From: Streptomyces sp. Edi2
GTDB taxonomy: Bacteria; Actinomycetota; Actinomycetes; Streptomycetales; Streptomycetaceae
Assembly (NCBI RefSeq): GCF_040253635.1
Contig: NZ_JBEJGX010000003.1
Location: 5,357,501 to 5,421,500 of the forward strand
Direction of reading: 5' to 3'
Length of the DNA: 64,000 nt
The notes under the pieces were generated by a model, which was not told the DNA's origin, did no database searches, and saw nothing but the letters and a program-made list of their open reading frames with translations. Positions 9,632 to 18,367 of this stretch are shown in pieces. A program made the position numbers and the translations under genes. Position 1 is the stretch's first letter; each line of letters begins with the position of its first letter.

Positions 9632-10130
9632 GCGGCGAGCCTACTCAGGCCTGGCAGGACAGCGCGTACGCCTCCGCCGCTACAACGGTGTCCCGGAAGC
9701 GCAGGAACTCCGCAAGCGGGCAGCCCGGTTGGCGGTCGGCACTCAGGTCATTTGAGGGGGCGGCTCGCGCCGATGATGTGCGCGATGGCCCGCTCGCAGG
9801 CCCAACAGGCGCAACCTCGTGATGCGTTGGGGGTTGGTTGCGGTGTCGGACAGAGGGTTTCGTAGGTCCGGATCTCGGGGTTCCGCGGTGGCACCGGGCA
9901 CCGTGTCGAGGAAGGGCTGCTGGTGGCGCTCGTGGACCGTGGCAGCCGCGGGGCGGTTGGCTTGCTCCACCTACAGGGTGTTTCGAAATAAGCCTTGGTT
10001 ATGTCTTTCCCTGCGGCCCGCAGGATCGGTTCGGGCGGGCGGCTCGCACAAGCTACGTTGCGCCGCGGTCGGCTGATAGAGGATCACGAGTGATGGCGCC
10101 ATAAGCATTGCTCATGACCGGTATTGAGCC
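9632..10130. other. 500-bp stretch with no intact gene
   Basis: On the minus strand about 30 codons ending at a TGA near 9644 read like a real protein tail (LAEFLRFRDTVVAAEAYALS). They connect to no start and no domain, so they may be the remnant of another deleted gene. The remainder, up to the LysR stop codon, shows nothing I can assign. Confidence 0.4.
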
Positions 10131-10997
10131 CTACGGGGTGAGGGCGTCGATGAGCTGGTCGAGGTCGGCGCCCAGGGGCGTGTCGCAGTTCCACACCGCT
10201 TCGTAGGCGATCTCGACGGGCCGGCCCGCCTGCACCAGGGGGCGGCAGGAGGAGTGGGGGTGCGCGAGCTTCGACACCGGAAGCAGTGCGGCCCCGAGGC
10301 CCATGCCGACCCACTCCTCCAGGACCCGGTAGTTCGACGCCTCTCCGGGATAGGTCTGCAGGGGCAGCTGCTGTTCGCGGAAGAGGTCCGTGGTGAAGGT
10401 GGTGAGTCCGCAGGTGTCGGGCACGAGGATGTACGACGCGCCGGCTGCCGCCGCCAGCTCCAGGGGAGCGTCGGCGACGGTGGAGTTCGGGTCGACGACC
10501 ACGACCGCCTCACGTGCGATGACCCGGTGCTGGAACTGCGGCATGGGGGCGACGGCCGGTGCCAGCATGATGTCCAGGTCCCCTGCGGTCAGCTCCGTGC
10601 GCAGGTCGTCGAGATTGGCTTCCCGCAGGACCAGGCTGCGCGGCTTGTCGAGCGCTCGGGCAGCTCCGAAGGCGCGGGCCACCAGATCGGGGCCGATCAG
10701 CGGGGAGACGCCCATGCGGATGGTGTGCGGCGCAGGGTTCGCCAGCTGCTGCGCCTCGGCGCTGACGGAGTCGAGCGCCGACAGTGCCCGGTCGATGAGC
10801 GGCAGGATCCGGGAGCCCGCCGGGGTGGGCTTGACGCCGCGCGGGGAGCGGTCGAACAGCTTCAGGCCGAGCTGCTCCTCAAGGCGTGCGATGCCGTTGG
10901 ACAGCGCCGGCTGTGTCACGCCGTAGGCGCGTGCGGCCGCGCTGAAGGACTTCGTCTGTGAGACGGCCTGTGCGTACCGCAGTCCCTCGACATTCAT
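10131..10997 (-). CDS. LysR-family transcriptional regulator
   Basis: The 288-residue protein has the standard LysR layout. The N-terminal winged helix-turn-helix is FSAAARAYGVTQPALSNGIA with RLEEQLGLKLFDR, followed by a linker and the periplasmic-binding-like effector domain from about residue 90. I placed the start at ATG 10997 (MNVEGLRYAQAVSQ), the usual LysR beginning; the frame is open further but without support. It is divergent from the dehydrogenase operon, the usual arrangement for a LysR activator and its target. A GCCATA-N9-TATGGC box lies just upstream of its own start. The inducer is unknown. Confidence 0.93.
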   Translation of the reverse strand: MNVEGLRYAQAVSQTKSFSAAARAYGVTQPALSNGIARLEEQLGLKLFDRSPRGVKPTPAGSRILPLIDRALSALDSVSAEAQQLANPAPHTIRMGVSPLIGPDLVARAFGAARALDKPRSLVLREANLDDLRTELTAGDLDIMLAPAVAPMPQFQHRVIAREAVVVVDPNSTVADAPLELAAAAGASYILVPDTCGLTTFTTDLFREQQLPLQTYPGEASNYRVLEEWVGMGLGAALLPVSKLAHPHSSCRPLVQAGRPVEIAYEAVWNCDTPLGADLDQLIDALTP

Positions 10998-11014
10998 GGG
11001 CTTCACCCTCCTCA

Positions 11015-11035
11015 GCCATACACGCTGCCTATGGC
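11015..11035. promoter_or_regulatory. Probable LysR binding box
   Basis: GCCATA at 11015-11020 and TATGGC at 11030-11035 form an inverted repeat with a nine-base spacer and contain the T-N11-A core typical of LysR sites. The box is 18 bases before the LysR start and about 190 before the divergent dehydrogenase. Confidence 0.65.
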
Positions 11036-11142
11036 CATATTCACGATGATCCTCTACCGCCGCACCGTGGGCCGATCTACCTTGGGCGGCGACGACAGAC
11101 ACCATCCAGTGTCCCTCACGCCGGCGGGCAAGGCCCAAGGTC

Positions 11143-11157
11143 ATAGCCAATGCCTAT
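11143..11157. promoter_or_regulatory. Possible second LysR half-site pair
   Basis: ATAG and CTAT (11143-11146 and 11154-11157) form an inverted pair with a seven-base spacer, resembling the centre of the first box. It lies about 70 bases before the dehydrogenase start, where an activator contact site is expected. Confidence 0.4.
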
Positions 11158-11182
11158 TTCTTTGAGGCGAGGGACCGTCGAT

Positions 11183-11209
11183 CAGCACATACAGCACATA
11201 CAGCACATA
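11183..11209. repeat. Three perfect 9-bp tandem repeats in the dehydrogenase leader
   Basis: CAGCACATA occurs three times without change, directly before the ribosome binding site AGGAAGGGG of the alcohol dehydrogenase gene. Slippage in this array would change the leader length but not the coding frame. Confidence 0.9.
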
Positions 11210-11226
11210 CCTAGGAAGGGGTCATC

Positions 11227-12264
11227 GTGGTCACTGACGTCCCGCAGCACCGGGCCATGCAGGTCACAGGGGCAGGCGAGAAACTCACCCTCAATCGGGT
11301 GGAAGCCCCGTCCCTTGCCGCCGGCCAGGTCCGTGTCGCCGTGCATGCCTGCGGTGTGTGCAACGCCGACGCAGGCACCGTCACCGCCGACCGTCCGGAA
11401 GCCGGTTTCCCCATCACACCCGGGCACGAAGTGGCCGGCGTCATCGAAGAACTCGGCGAGCACGTCACCGGCTGGCAGCGGGGTGACCGCGTGGCCGTCG
11501 GCTGGTTCGGCGGGAGCTGCGGCCACTGCACCGCGTGCCGGCGGGGCGATGTCGTGCACTGCCCCGAGCGGCAGATTCCCGGCCTGTCCTACCCGGGCGG
11601 CTGGGCGGAGTCCCTCACCGTTCCCGCTTCCGCACTCGCCAGGATCCCCGACGGTCTGAGCATGGCCGAGGCCGCACCGTTCGGCTGTGCGGGGGTCGCC
11701 ACCTTCAATGCCGTACGCAACGGCGGAGCGCGACCTGGCGGCCGGGTCGCGGTGCTCGGCATCGGCGGACTCGGGCACCTCGCCGTCCAGTTCGCCGCCC
11801 GCATGGGCTACGACACGATCGCGATCGGCCGCGGCCCCGAGAAGGAGGACCTCGCCCGTTCCCTCGGCGCCCGCCACTACATCGACAGCACCGGCCGGCA
11901 GCCCGGGGCCGCCCTGCGCGCCATGGGCGGGGCCGACCTGATCGTCTCCACCGCGGCCGCCACCGCCCCGCTGGCAGAGGCCATCGACGGTCTCGCCCCG
12001 CACGGTCACCTGGCCGTCGTCGGGCTCGACGGGGAGCCGCTCCCCGTCCGCCTGGACAAGCTCATCCTGCACGCGCGGACCATCGGCGGACACCTCACCG
12101 GCAGCCCGGCCGACACCGAGCAGGCCATGCGCTTCGCACTCACCAACGGAATCCGCCCCCGGATCGAGACTCTCCCCCTCGACGGGGCCAACGAGGCCCT
12201 GGACGCCGTGCTCGCCGGCCGAGCCCGGTTCCGCATGGTCCTCACCACCGGCGGCCGGGCATGA
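11227..12264 (+). CDS. Zinc-dependent alcohol dehydrogenase (MDR family)
   Basis: The 345-residue protein is a medium-chain, zinc-dependent NAD(P)-alcohol dehydrogenase. The catalytic zinc ligand Cys is in HACGVCNAD (about residue 40), and GHEVAGVI gives the second ligand. The four-Cys structural zinc loop reads [15 protein letters not shown]. The Rossmann nucleotide motif is [15 protein letters not shown]. It starts with GTG, preceded by AGGAAGGGG. It heads an operon with an SDR, an amine oxidase and a DinB protein, divergent from a LysR regulator. The set suggests oxidation of an alcohol or amine substrate; the substrate cannot be read from sequence. Confidence 0.93.
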   Translation: MVTDVPQHRAMQVTGAGEKLTLNRVEAPSLAAGQVRVAVHACGVCNADAGTVTADRPEAGFPITPGHEVAGVIEELGEHVTGWQRGDRVAVGWFGGSCGHCTACRRGDVVHCPERQIPGLSYPGGWAESLTVPASALARIPDGLSMAEAAPFGCAGVATFNAVRNGGARPGGRVAVLGIGGLGHLAVQFAARMGYDTIAIGRGPEKEDLARSLGARHYIDSTGRQPGAALRAMGGADLIVSTAAATAPLAEAIDGLAPHGHLAVVGLDGEPLPVRLDKLILHARTIGGHLTGSPADTEQAMRFALTNGIRPRIETLPLDGANEALDAVLAGRARFRMVLTTGGRA

Positions 12265-12373
12265 CAGCGACTCCCCTGCCCCGCCGCGACTGCCGCTGAC
12301 CCCGGCCGCGAGCGCCTCCGGCACGGGCACCGCCACTCATCCACCCACGCACCACGAAACCAAGGAGCACCTC

Positions 12374-13156
12374 ATGTCCACCACCGCGCCCCCCTTCGGC
12401 GGCCGTAAGGCCCTCGTCATCGGCGGTACCAGCGGTATGGGCCTGGCCATCGCGCGCCGCATCGTCCAGGGCGGCGCAAGCGCCGTCGTCGTGGGCCGCC
12501 GCCAGGACAACGTCGACACTGCCGTCAAGGACCTCGGCGGCCTGGGCACGGTATGGGGCATCGCCGCCGACATCACCGACGCGTCGCAGCGCACGGCCCT
12601 GCAGGAGACCCTCCGTACCGAGCACGGCGACGCCACGCTGCTGGTGAACGCCGCCGGTGTGTTCTCCCCCAAGCCGTTCCTGGAGCACACCGAGGCGGAC
12701 TACGACGCCTACCACGACCTCAACAAGGCCACGTTCTTCCTGACGCAGACCGTCACTTCCCGGATGGCCGAGGGCGGGCAGGGCGGCGCCGTCGTCAACC
12801 TCGGCTCCATGTGGGCCCACCAGGCCATCGCCGCGACGCCGTCCTCCGCGTACTCCATGGCCAAGGCGGGCCTGCACTCCCTCACCCAGCACCTGGCCAT
12901 GGAGCTGGCGCCGCACCGCATCCGCGTCAACGCCGTCGCTCCTGCCGTGGTCCGCACTCCGATCTACGAGGCGTTCATCCCGAAGGAAGAGGTCGACACG
13001 GTCCTCGACAGCTTCGACGGCCTGCACCCCATCGGCCGGGTCGGCACCCCAGACGACGTCGCCGCCACCGCCGCCTTCCTCCTGTCCGAGGAGGCCGGCT
13101 GGGTCACCGGCGCGGTCTGGGACGTCGACGGCGGCGTCATGGCCGGACGCAACTGA
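12374..13156 (+). CDS. Short-chain dehydrogenase/reductase
   Basis: The 260-residue protein is a classical SDR. It has the nucleotide motif [11 protein letters not shown] at the N-terminus (GGTSGMG in place of the usual TGxxxGIG), VNAAGVF for the NNAG motif, a serine before the catalytic pair (NLGSMWA) and the YSMAK catalytic Tyr/Lys. The C-terminal [11 protein letters not shown] matches the usual family ending. AAGGAG precedes the ATG. It is second in the operon, 110 bases after the dehydrogenase. Cofactor preference may be NADP(H), since GRR follows the second beta strand, but this is a weak indication. Confidence 0.93.
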   Translation: MSTTAPPFGGRKALVIGGTSGMGLAIARRIVQGGASAVVVGRRQDNVDTAVKDLGGLGTVWGIAADITDASQRTALQETLRTEHGDATLLVNAAGVFSPKPFLEHTEADYDAYHDLNKATFFLTQTVTSRMAEGGQGGAVVNLGSMWAHQAIAATPSSAYSMAKAGLHSLTQHLAMELAPHRIRVNAVAPAVVRTPIYEAFIPKEEVDTVLDSFDGLHPIGRVGTPDDVAATAAFLLSEEAGWVTGAVWDVDGGVMAGRN

Positions 13157-13198
13157 CCCCCTTACCCACACGCCCGACAGGAGCAGGAGAGCAGCGGC

Positions 13199-14302
13199 AT
13201 GCAAGGGACCCGGCCCCACGACGTGGACGTGGACGTGGTCGTCATCGGCGCAGGCATCGCAGGACTGACGGCACTCGGCGCGCTCATCGCGGCCGGGCAG
13301 AACGCCATCTGCGTCGAAGCACGCGACCGCGTCGGCGGCCGTCTGCTCTCCGCTCCCACCGCTCACGGCCCCCTGGACCTGGGCGCCACCTGGTTCTGGA
13401 GCCACGAACGGCGCGTGACCCGTCTGGTGGACGATCTGGACATCGACACCTTCGGCCAGCACATCGCCGGTGACGCGCTGTTCGACGACGGTAGCGAGGT
13501 GCGCCGTTTCGGCGGCAACCCCATCGACGTACCCGCCTACCGCTTCACGGCGGGCGCCGCAGCCCTCACGGACCGGCTGGCCGCCACCCTGTCCACGGAC
13601 GCGGTACGCCTGAGTACGCCGGTGACCGCCCTCCGCGCGGACAACGGCGCGGGCATCCTGGTCTCCACCGCCGAGGGTCATCTGCGTACCCGGCACGTGA
13701 TCCTCGCCGTCCCGCCGGCTCTGGCGGTGGCCCGTATCGACCTCCCGCCGGCGCTTCCCGACTCCCTGATACGCCTCGCCCGGTCGACTCCGGTGTGGAT
13801 GGGGGCGGTCGCCAAGGTCGTCGCCCAGTACCCGGCGCCTTTCTGGCGCGAGGACGGGCTTGCCGGGGCAGCGGTGAGCAGGAGCGGCCCGTTGCAGGAA
13901 CTGCACGACATGTCCGGCCCCGGCGGCTCGCCCGCGGCACTGTTCGGATTCGCGCCGGGGGCCTCCATGCGGCCCGGCCGCAACCTCGCGGACGATGCGG
14001 TCTCCCAGCTGGTACGCCTCTTCGGTCCGCAGGCGGCAGCTCCCCAGAACGTGATCGTGCAGGACTGGAGCCAGGAGCCCTGGACCTCACCCCCACGCGT
14101 CCGCACCCAGACGGCCCACTCCCGCTTCGGGCACGAGCTCTACACCCGGCCCGCGCTGGACGGCCGCCTGCACTGGGCCTCCACCGAGACGTCCACGGAG
14201 CACGCAGGCCACATCGAAGGAGCCGTCGCGGCCGGTGAACGGGCCGCCGCGGCCGTACTTGACCACGCCCGGCCCACCACCCAGACGACCCGGAACCGGT
14301 GA
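13199..14302 (+). CDS. FAD-dependent amine oxidase (flavin monoamine oxidase family)
   Basis: This 367-residue protein has the FAD-binding fingerprint VVVIGAGIAGLTAL, followed by EARDRVGGRL (the GG-doublet motif of amine oxidases). Near the end, GRLHWASTETSTEHAGHIEGA covers the C-terminal flavin-binding region. It would oxidise an amine to an imine/aldehyde, producing hydrogen peroxide. The protein is shorter than typical 440-500 residue monoamine oxidases but has both ends. No signal peptide is visible, so it is cytoplasmic. GGAGCAGGAGAG lies upstream. It is third in the operon; an alcohol dehydrogenase and an SDR beside it could process the aldehyde product. Confidence 0.9.
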   Translation: MQGTRPHDVDVDVVVIGAGIAGLTALGALIAAGQNAICVEARDRVGGRLLSAPTAHGPLDLGATWFWSHERRVTRLVDDLDIDTFGQHIAGDALFDDGSEVRRFGGNPIDVPAYRFTAGAAALTDRLAATLSTDAVRLSTPVTALRADNGAGILVSTAEGHLRTRHVILAVPPALAVARIDLPPALPDSLIRLARSTPVWMGAVAKVVAQYPAPFWREDGLAGAAVSRSGPLQELHDMSGPGGSPAALFGFAPGASMRPGRNLADDAVSQLVRLFGPQAAAPQNVIVQDWSQEPWTSPPRVRTQTAHSRFGHELYTRPALDGRLHWASTETSTEHAGHIEGAVAAGERAAAAVLDHARPTTQTTRNR

Positions 14303-14308
14303 CCCACC

Positions 14309-14845
14309 ATGTTCGACATCGAGGAGCTCCTGCGCGAGTACGACCGCGCCCGCGCCTACACCGACCAGCTGTGGCGGGACCTGACGGGCGACGAGGTGCT
14401 GTGGCGCCCGCACCAGGAGTCCAGCGCGATCGGCTGGCACCTCGGCCACCAGGCCCACGTCGCCCACTTCATGGTCCGCAACCTCACCGCTGCCGAACCC
14501 AGCCCCGATCCGGCACTCGACGCGCTGATGGACGCGGCCACACCAGAGTCCGAGCGCGGCTTCCTGCCCGTCCCGCAGCGCCTGGCCACCTTCCGCACCG
14601 CCGTCGCCGAACGCGTCCACGCCCGGATGAACGACATCGCCGACGGCAGGGTCGGCGCGCCGGGACAGCTGACGATCGTCGCCCAGCACCTGCTGACGGC
14701 CCTGATCAACCACGAATACCAGCACGACCGGTGGATCGGCGAAGTCCGCAACCGCGATCTCGGGCACGCCCTGCCACCGCACCCCGAATCCGACAAACTC
14801 ACCCTCGTCGATGGCTATCTGATGGTGGCTCCTGCCGCACCCTAG
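14309..14845 (+). CDS. DinB-family four-helix protein
   Basis: The 178-residue protein is a DinB/YfiT-like four-helix bundle. The three-histidine metal site is visible as IGWHLGHQAHVAHF in the second helix and LINHEYQHDRWIGE in the last. Members include thiol transferases dependent on mycothiol or related thiols, as well as many of unknown role. It begins six bases after the amine oxidase stop codon, so it is probably co-translated. A thiol-dependent detoxification or isomerisation step linked to the oxidative operon is a reasonable guess only. Confidence 0.85.
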   Translation: MFDIEELLREYDRARAYTDQLWRDLTGDEVLWRPHQESSAIGWHLGHQAHVAHFMVRNLTAAEPSPDPALDALMDAATPESERGFLPVPQRLATFRTAVAERVHARMNDIADGRVGAPGQLTIVAQHLLTALINHEYQHDRWIGEVRNRDLGHALPPHPESDKLTLVDGYLMVAPAAP

Positions 14846-14963
14846 CCCCCGCGACATCCCGCACTTCAGACGCCGTTGAAGGCCGTCTCGGCAGCCCCCC
14901 AACCGCCTACGTGCCGTACGACTGTGTGCCGATACGCCCGAGCCGCCGAGCCGCGGAGCATCT

Positions 14964-15311
14964 TCAGCGAGACGGGCCACCAGCGTGCCTCCGCTCACGG
15001 TCGAGTGCGCGCGGAGTCACCACGACAGCAATCGCCGCGGAGGCTGTCAGCGCGGTGTCGTTGAGCCCCACCGTTTCTGTCAAGAACTCCAAAGGGCCGC
15101 GGCCGGAAGCCCAAACGACGCGTCGGTGCAAGGCGGTGGAGAAACCCACAAGCCACGGCACCGGGCGGCGGCCTCGGCGATTGCGCGGTCGGTCTCCGGC
15201 AGCGAGCTCGTGTAGGTGTCCGCGTCGGTTCCGCCCGTAGGGCAGCCCTTCTGCTTGCCGGTCGGCGAAGCGGCGAAGGGCTGCCGCCCACTGCGTGGGG
15301 CGTGACGTCAT
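14964..15311 (-). pseudogene. Decayed small gene coupled to the deacetylase
   Basis: On the minus strand, coding-like segments alternate between frames. They are WAAALRRFADRQAEGLPYG from 15311, then DTYTSSLPETDRAIAEAAAR in another frame, then LVGFSTALHRRVVWASGRG and TALTASAAIAVVVTPRALDR back in the first. At least two indels, near 15235 and 15150, are needed to join them. Its ATG overlaps the deacetylase stop as ATGA, so it was once translationally coupled. I do not recognise the family. It could alternatively be a single gene whose frame is broken only in this assembly. Confidence 0.65.
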
Positions 15312-16084
15312 CGCTCGGTCGTGGCCGGCCGTTCGCCCGTGGGAGCCGATGCGTGAGCGGTTGTCCCGTCGAGGAGCCGGGTGAGGGTGACCGGGGTCAG
15401 CCCCGCGGCGCGCAGGCCGTTGAGCACGCGTGGCAGAGCGTTGGCGGTCTGTGGGGCGTTGGGCCCCCCGAGGTGCATGAGGATGATGGAGCCGTTGGTC
15501 GCCCGGTCGAGGGTCTGTTCGACGATCTTGTCGGCGGAATCGCAGAACGCGTCGCCTGACACCACGTCGAAGTCCACGACCGTGACGGCCGCCGGCGCGA
15601 TGGCGCGCAGTGCCGTCTCGTCGTAACAGCCACCGGGGAAACGGAAGTAGCGGGTGTACCGCGGTGTCGTTTTCCGGAGGTGTTCGATCGGCCGGACGAC
15701 TTCTTCGAGCATTTCCTCGGGGGGCGCGTATCCGAGGGTGAAACACTTCCTCCGGAAAGCACGGTGGGTCTGTGAGTGCGTCGCCAGATCGAACAGCTCG
15801 TCAGCGGCCAGATAGCGGGTTTCGGCCGGGTATTCCTCCATCCAGAGGCCGGTGAGGAACATCGTCGCGGGCACATTCGCCCGCTGAAGTTCCTTGACCA
15901 CCTGCATGTTGGCGTACGAGGCGACCTCGCCGGACGCGAGGCGCTTGCGCATGTGCGCCGTGAGGTCCGCGTCGAATGTCAGCGCCACCTCGCGCCTGGT
16001 GCGAGGACCGTGCCGCACCACCGGGGGAAGGGAGTCGGGAGCTGACCAGCCCGGCGTGCTCTCGTCGTGAGTGATCCGCGTCAC
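15308..16084 (-). CDS. Polysaccharide deacetylase family protein (NodB-like)
   Basis: The 258-residue protein has the NodB homology fold of carbohydrate esterase family 4. Motif 1 is ALTFDADL (with the catalytic and metal Asp), motif 2 the metal His pair HSQTH, motif 3 RFPGGCYD, motif 4 VVDFDVVSGD and motif 5 IILMHLGG. No signal peptide is seen, which is unusual for enzymes acting on cell wall or chitin; a soluble intracellular substrate is therefore possible. It starts with GTG three bases after the acetyltransferase stop. The neighbouring acetyltransferase, MFS transporter and glycosyltransferase suggest a small glycoside or amino-sugar product. Confidence 0.9.
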   Translation of the reverse strand: MTRITHDESTPGWSAPDSLPPVVRHGPRTRREVALTFDADLTAHMRKRLASGEVASYANMQVVKELQRANVPATMFLTGLWMEEYPAETRYLAADELFDLATHSQTHRAFRRKCFTLGYAPPEEMLEEVVRPIEHLRKTTPRYTRYFRFPGGCYDETALRAIAPAAVTVVDFDVVSGDAFCDSADKIVEQTLDRATNGSIILMHLGGPNAPQTANALPRVLNGLRAAGLTPVTLTRLLDGTTAHASAPTGERPATTER

Positions 16085-16087
16085 CGC

Positions 16088-16690
16088 TCAGCGCCTCCGG
16101 TCGTACACCGGAAGTCGAAGCCGCCGGTGGAACTCGGCCTCACGGTCGTCGTGCAAATAGCGCACCATCTTGACCTGCGGGCCCCACCGTTCGTCGACGT
16201 TGTAGCCCTCTATGGTGAATCCCGCGCGGAGTTGCAGAATGATGATGGCCCTGTTGTTCGGGTGGTGTTGGGACGTCAGCCGTTCGTACCCCAACGCCTT
16301 GATGTATCCGAGAAAATGAGGGTAGAAGCGCTCGGTAATTCCAGTGTGGCGATACTCGGGGACGATACCCACGGTGCGCACGTAGAACGTCTCGTGGTCC
16401 TCCACCTCCCCGGTCAGCCAGCCGGCCACGGACCCTTTGCCGTCCCGGAGCAGCAGGTACTCCCGGTGTGTGTCGTCGCGCTGCGCGCGAATCCGATCGA
16501 CCGCCTCGCGACGTTCCGGTGGTATGGCGAAGGATCGCTCGGATTCCGGGAAGACGCTGTCGTAAATCCGTCCGGTCTCCGCCCTGAAGTGAGCGGCATC
16601 GGTGCAGACGGTCACCTCGGCATCGATGTCGGGTAGGGCAAGCGGGAAAAACGCATTGCGTGTGTGGTTGAGATGGTGCGTGAACGACAT
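16088..16690 (-). CDS. GNAT-family N-acetyltransferase
   Basis: This 200-residue protein has the GNAT fold. Central strands carry YVRTVGIVPEYRHTGITERF, where the R/Q-x-x-G/A acetyl-CoA loop is present in degenerate form (RHTGIT). It is followed by the helix YPHFLGYIKALGYERL and the strand RAIIILQLRAGFTIEGYNVD. The acceptor is unknown. It lies directly before the deacetylase on the minus strand and is divergent from the MFS/glycosyltransferase pair. Acetyl transfer and deacetylation on the same sugar-like scaffold would fit, but this is inference. Confidence 0.85.
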   Translation of the reverse strand: MSFTHHLNHTRNAFFPLALPDIDAEVTVCTDAAHFRAETGRIYDSVFPESERSFAIPPERREAVDRIRAQRDDTHREYLLLRDGKGSVAGWLTGEVEDHETFYVRTVGIVPEYRHTGITERFYPHFLGYIKALGYERLTSQHHPNNRAIIILQLRAGFTIEGYNVDERWGPQVKMVRYLHDDREAEFHRRLRLPVYDRRR

Positions 16691-17056
16691 GGCGACAGGT
16701 TACGACCAGGCATCCGCTGATGGGCAGTCCATGACGGTGCGGACGACACCTTGCGTATGACGCGTCGTCAGGTAGTTGTCGACGCGGGCCTCCGTAGCCA
16801 ACATGCGTACACCAAAGCGTTGTTGCTGAAACTTGACGCGCCTGAGTGGAACCTACCGGCGCTGAAGTCCATGAAACCAGGCGGGGCTGCCGACGCGCCC
16901 TCGATGACCGGAGTCTCCCGACGCCTGAGGAACCATGCACGCAACTCGCCCCACATTCGCCGCCACCGTCCGCGATTCATCCCGTCGTTGCGAAGCGAGA
17001 GCCGCCCGAACAATGCGCGATCTGATTCCCATGACCGCCGCCTGACCGTGGTGAGT
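16691..17056. other. Divergent promoter region
   Basis: This stretch separates the acetyltransferase from the MFS transporter. The transporter frame is open through most of it (from an ATG at 16751), but the residues are basic and atypical, so I treat it as leader. It is AT-richer than its surroundings near 16750-16850. No clear operator is visible. Confidence 0.45.
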
Positions 17057-18367
17057 ATGCGTTCGCAGCGGCCGGAAACGAAGGAGAGCAGCCTGTTCTC
17101 TTTCCGGAACAGCAGGCTCTTCTTTATCGGCCAACTGATATCCCAGATCGGCTCCAGCATGCAGGTGGTGGCGCTGGGTTGGATCGCACTGCGACTGAGC
17201 CACAACGGCTTTGTCCTCGGACTCGTCACCGCCGCCCCCATCTTCGCCATGCTGGTCGCGGGACCGTTCGGCGGCTTTGTCGCCGACCGTCTGCCCGCGC
17301 GTCCCGTACTGATCGGGACCAGTGCGGCCCTGGGGGGCCTGTCGGCAGTGCTCGGCCTGCTGGCCTCGCACAACGCGCTCACCGTGTGGCAACTCGTCGT
17401 CAGCGCTCTGCTCGTGGGCGCGGTGAATGCGGTGGGGGTGCCCACCACTCAGGTGTTCGTGTCCGAGATCGCGGCGGACAGACATCTGCGCCAGGCGATC
17501 ACCGTCAACAACGCGATACTGGACCTCTCGGTGGTCGTGGGGGCCGCGCTGGTGGGGCCCGTGATCGGATGGCTGGGCACGGCCGGAGTGATCTCGGCGA
17601 ACGCCGTGTCCTACGTCGCGGTTATCGCGGCGCTGCTCTTCATGCGGCCCGGGGAACTGCACGAGCGGCAGAAGGCACCCAAGGAGCGGGCGCAGTTGTG
17701 GCGCGCCGTGGGCTACCTCGCACCGCGGCGCGATCTCCTCCTGCTGTTGGCCATCACGGCGGTGGTGAGCGTTTTCGCGACCAGCCTTCCGCCGTTGCTC
17801 CTGCTCCTGTCGGACCAGCTCGGCAAGGGGGCGGACACCTACGGCACGCTGCTGACCGCCATCTCGGTCGGTGCGCTCACGGGAGCCTGCGCCATGTGGC
17901 GAGCCAAGCCCGCGCTCGGCACCGTGCTGGTCGGCACCCTGCTGCTCGGTGTCCTGGAATCAGCAGCAGGGGCGATGCCGACCGTCGTCACGCTGATCGC
18001 GGTCCTCTTCCCGATCGGAGTGATATCCGTGGTCCTGCGAACCGCCTTGCTCACTCTGGCGCAGCTGTGGACCGACCCCGAACTCCGGGGCCGTGTGCTG
18101 GCGCTCTACCTGTCGGTCTACCGAGTCGGCTGGCTGCTGGGCACGTTGACGTCGGGCTGGCTGGCACGTCTCTGGGGACCCCGAGCCGTCCTCGGCCTCA
18201 GCGGGGGCGCCGTGGCCGTCACCGTGCTGGTCATCGGCATCGCCCTGGTGATGGCCCGCGCCCTGTCGGTCACGCGCACCGCCACGGGATTCCGACTCGT
18301 ACTTCCGACACCAACGGCAACTCTGGTCGGCCCTGCCACAGTCCGGCCGACACAGGACAATGTATGA
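17057..18367 (+). CDS. MFS transporter
   Basis: About twelve hydrophobic segments are visible in 436 residues, starting with LFFIGQLISQIGSSMQVVAL. The loop between helices 2 and 3 has the MFS signature as GGFVADRLPARPVL. It resembles the Enterobactin/MefA-like exporters (FRNSRLFFIGQ start). I placed the start at ATG 17057, close to the usual N-terminus of that group; GTG codons at 17048 and 17051 are alternatives, and no strong ribosome binding site decides. The stop overlaps the next gene, a glycosyltransferase, so the two are co-translated. It probably exports the product of this small cluster. Confidence 0.88.
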   Translation: MRSQRPETKESSLFSFRNSRLFFIGQLISQIGSSMQVVALGWIALRLSHNGFVLGLVTAAPIFAMLVAGPFGGFVADRLPARPVLIGTSAALGGLSAVLGLLASHNALTVWQLVVSALLVGAVNAVGVPTTQVFVSEIAADRHLRQAITVNNAILDLSVVVGAALVGPVIGWLGTAGVISANAVSYVAVIAALLFMRPGELHERQKAPKERAQLWRAVGYLAPRRDLLLLLAITAVVSVFATSLPPLLLLLSDQLGKGADTYGTLLTAISVGALTGACAMWRAKPALGTVLVGTLLLGVLESAAGAMPTVVTLIAVLFPIGVISVVLRTALLTLAQLWTDPELRGRVLALYLSVYRVGWLLGTLTSGWLARLWGPRAVLGLSGGAVAVTVLVIGIALVMARALSVTRTATGFRLVLPTPTATLVGPATVRPTQDNV

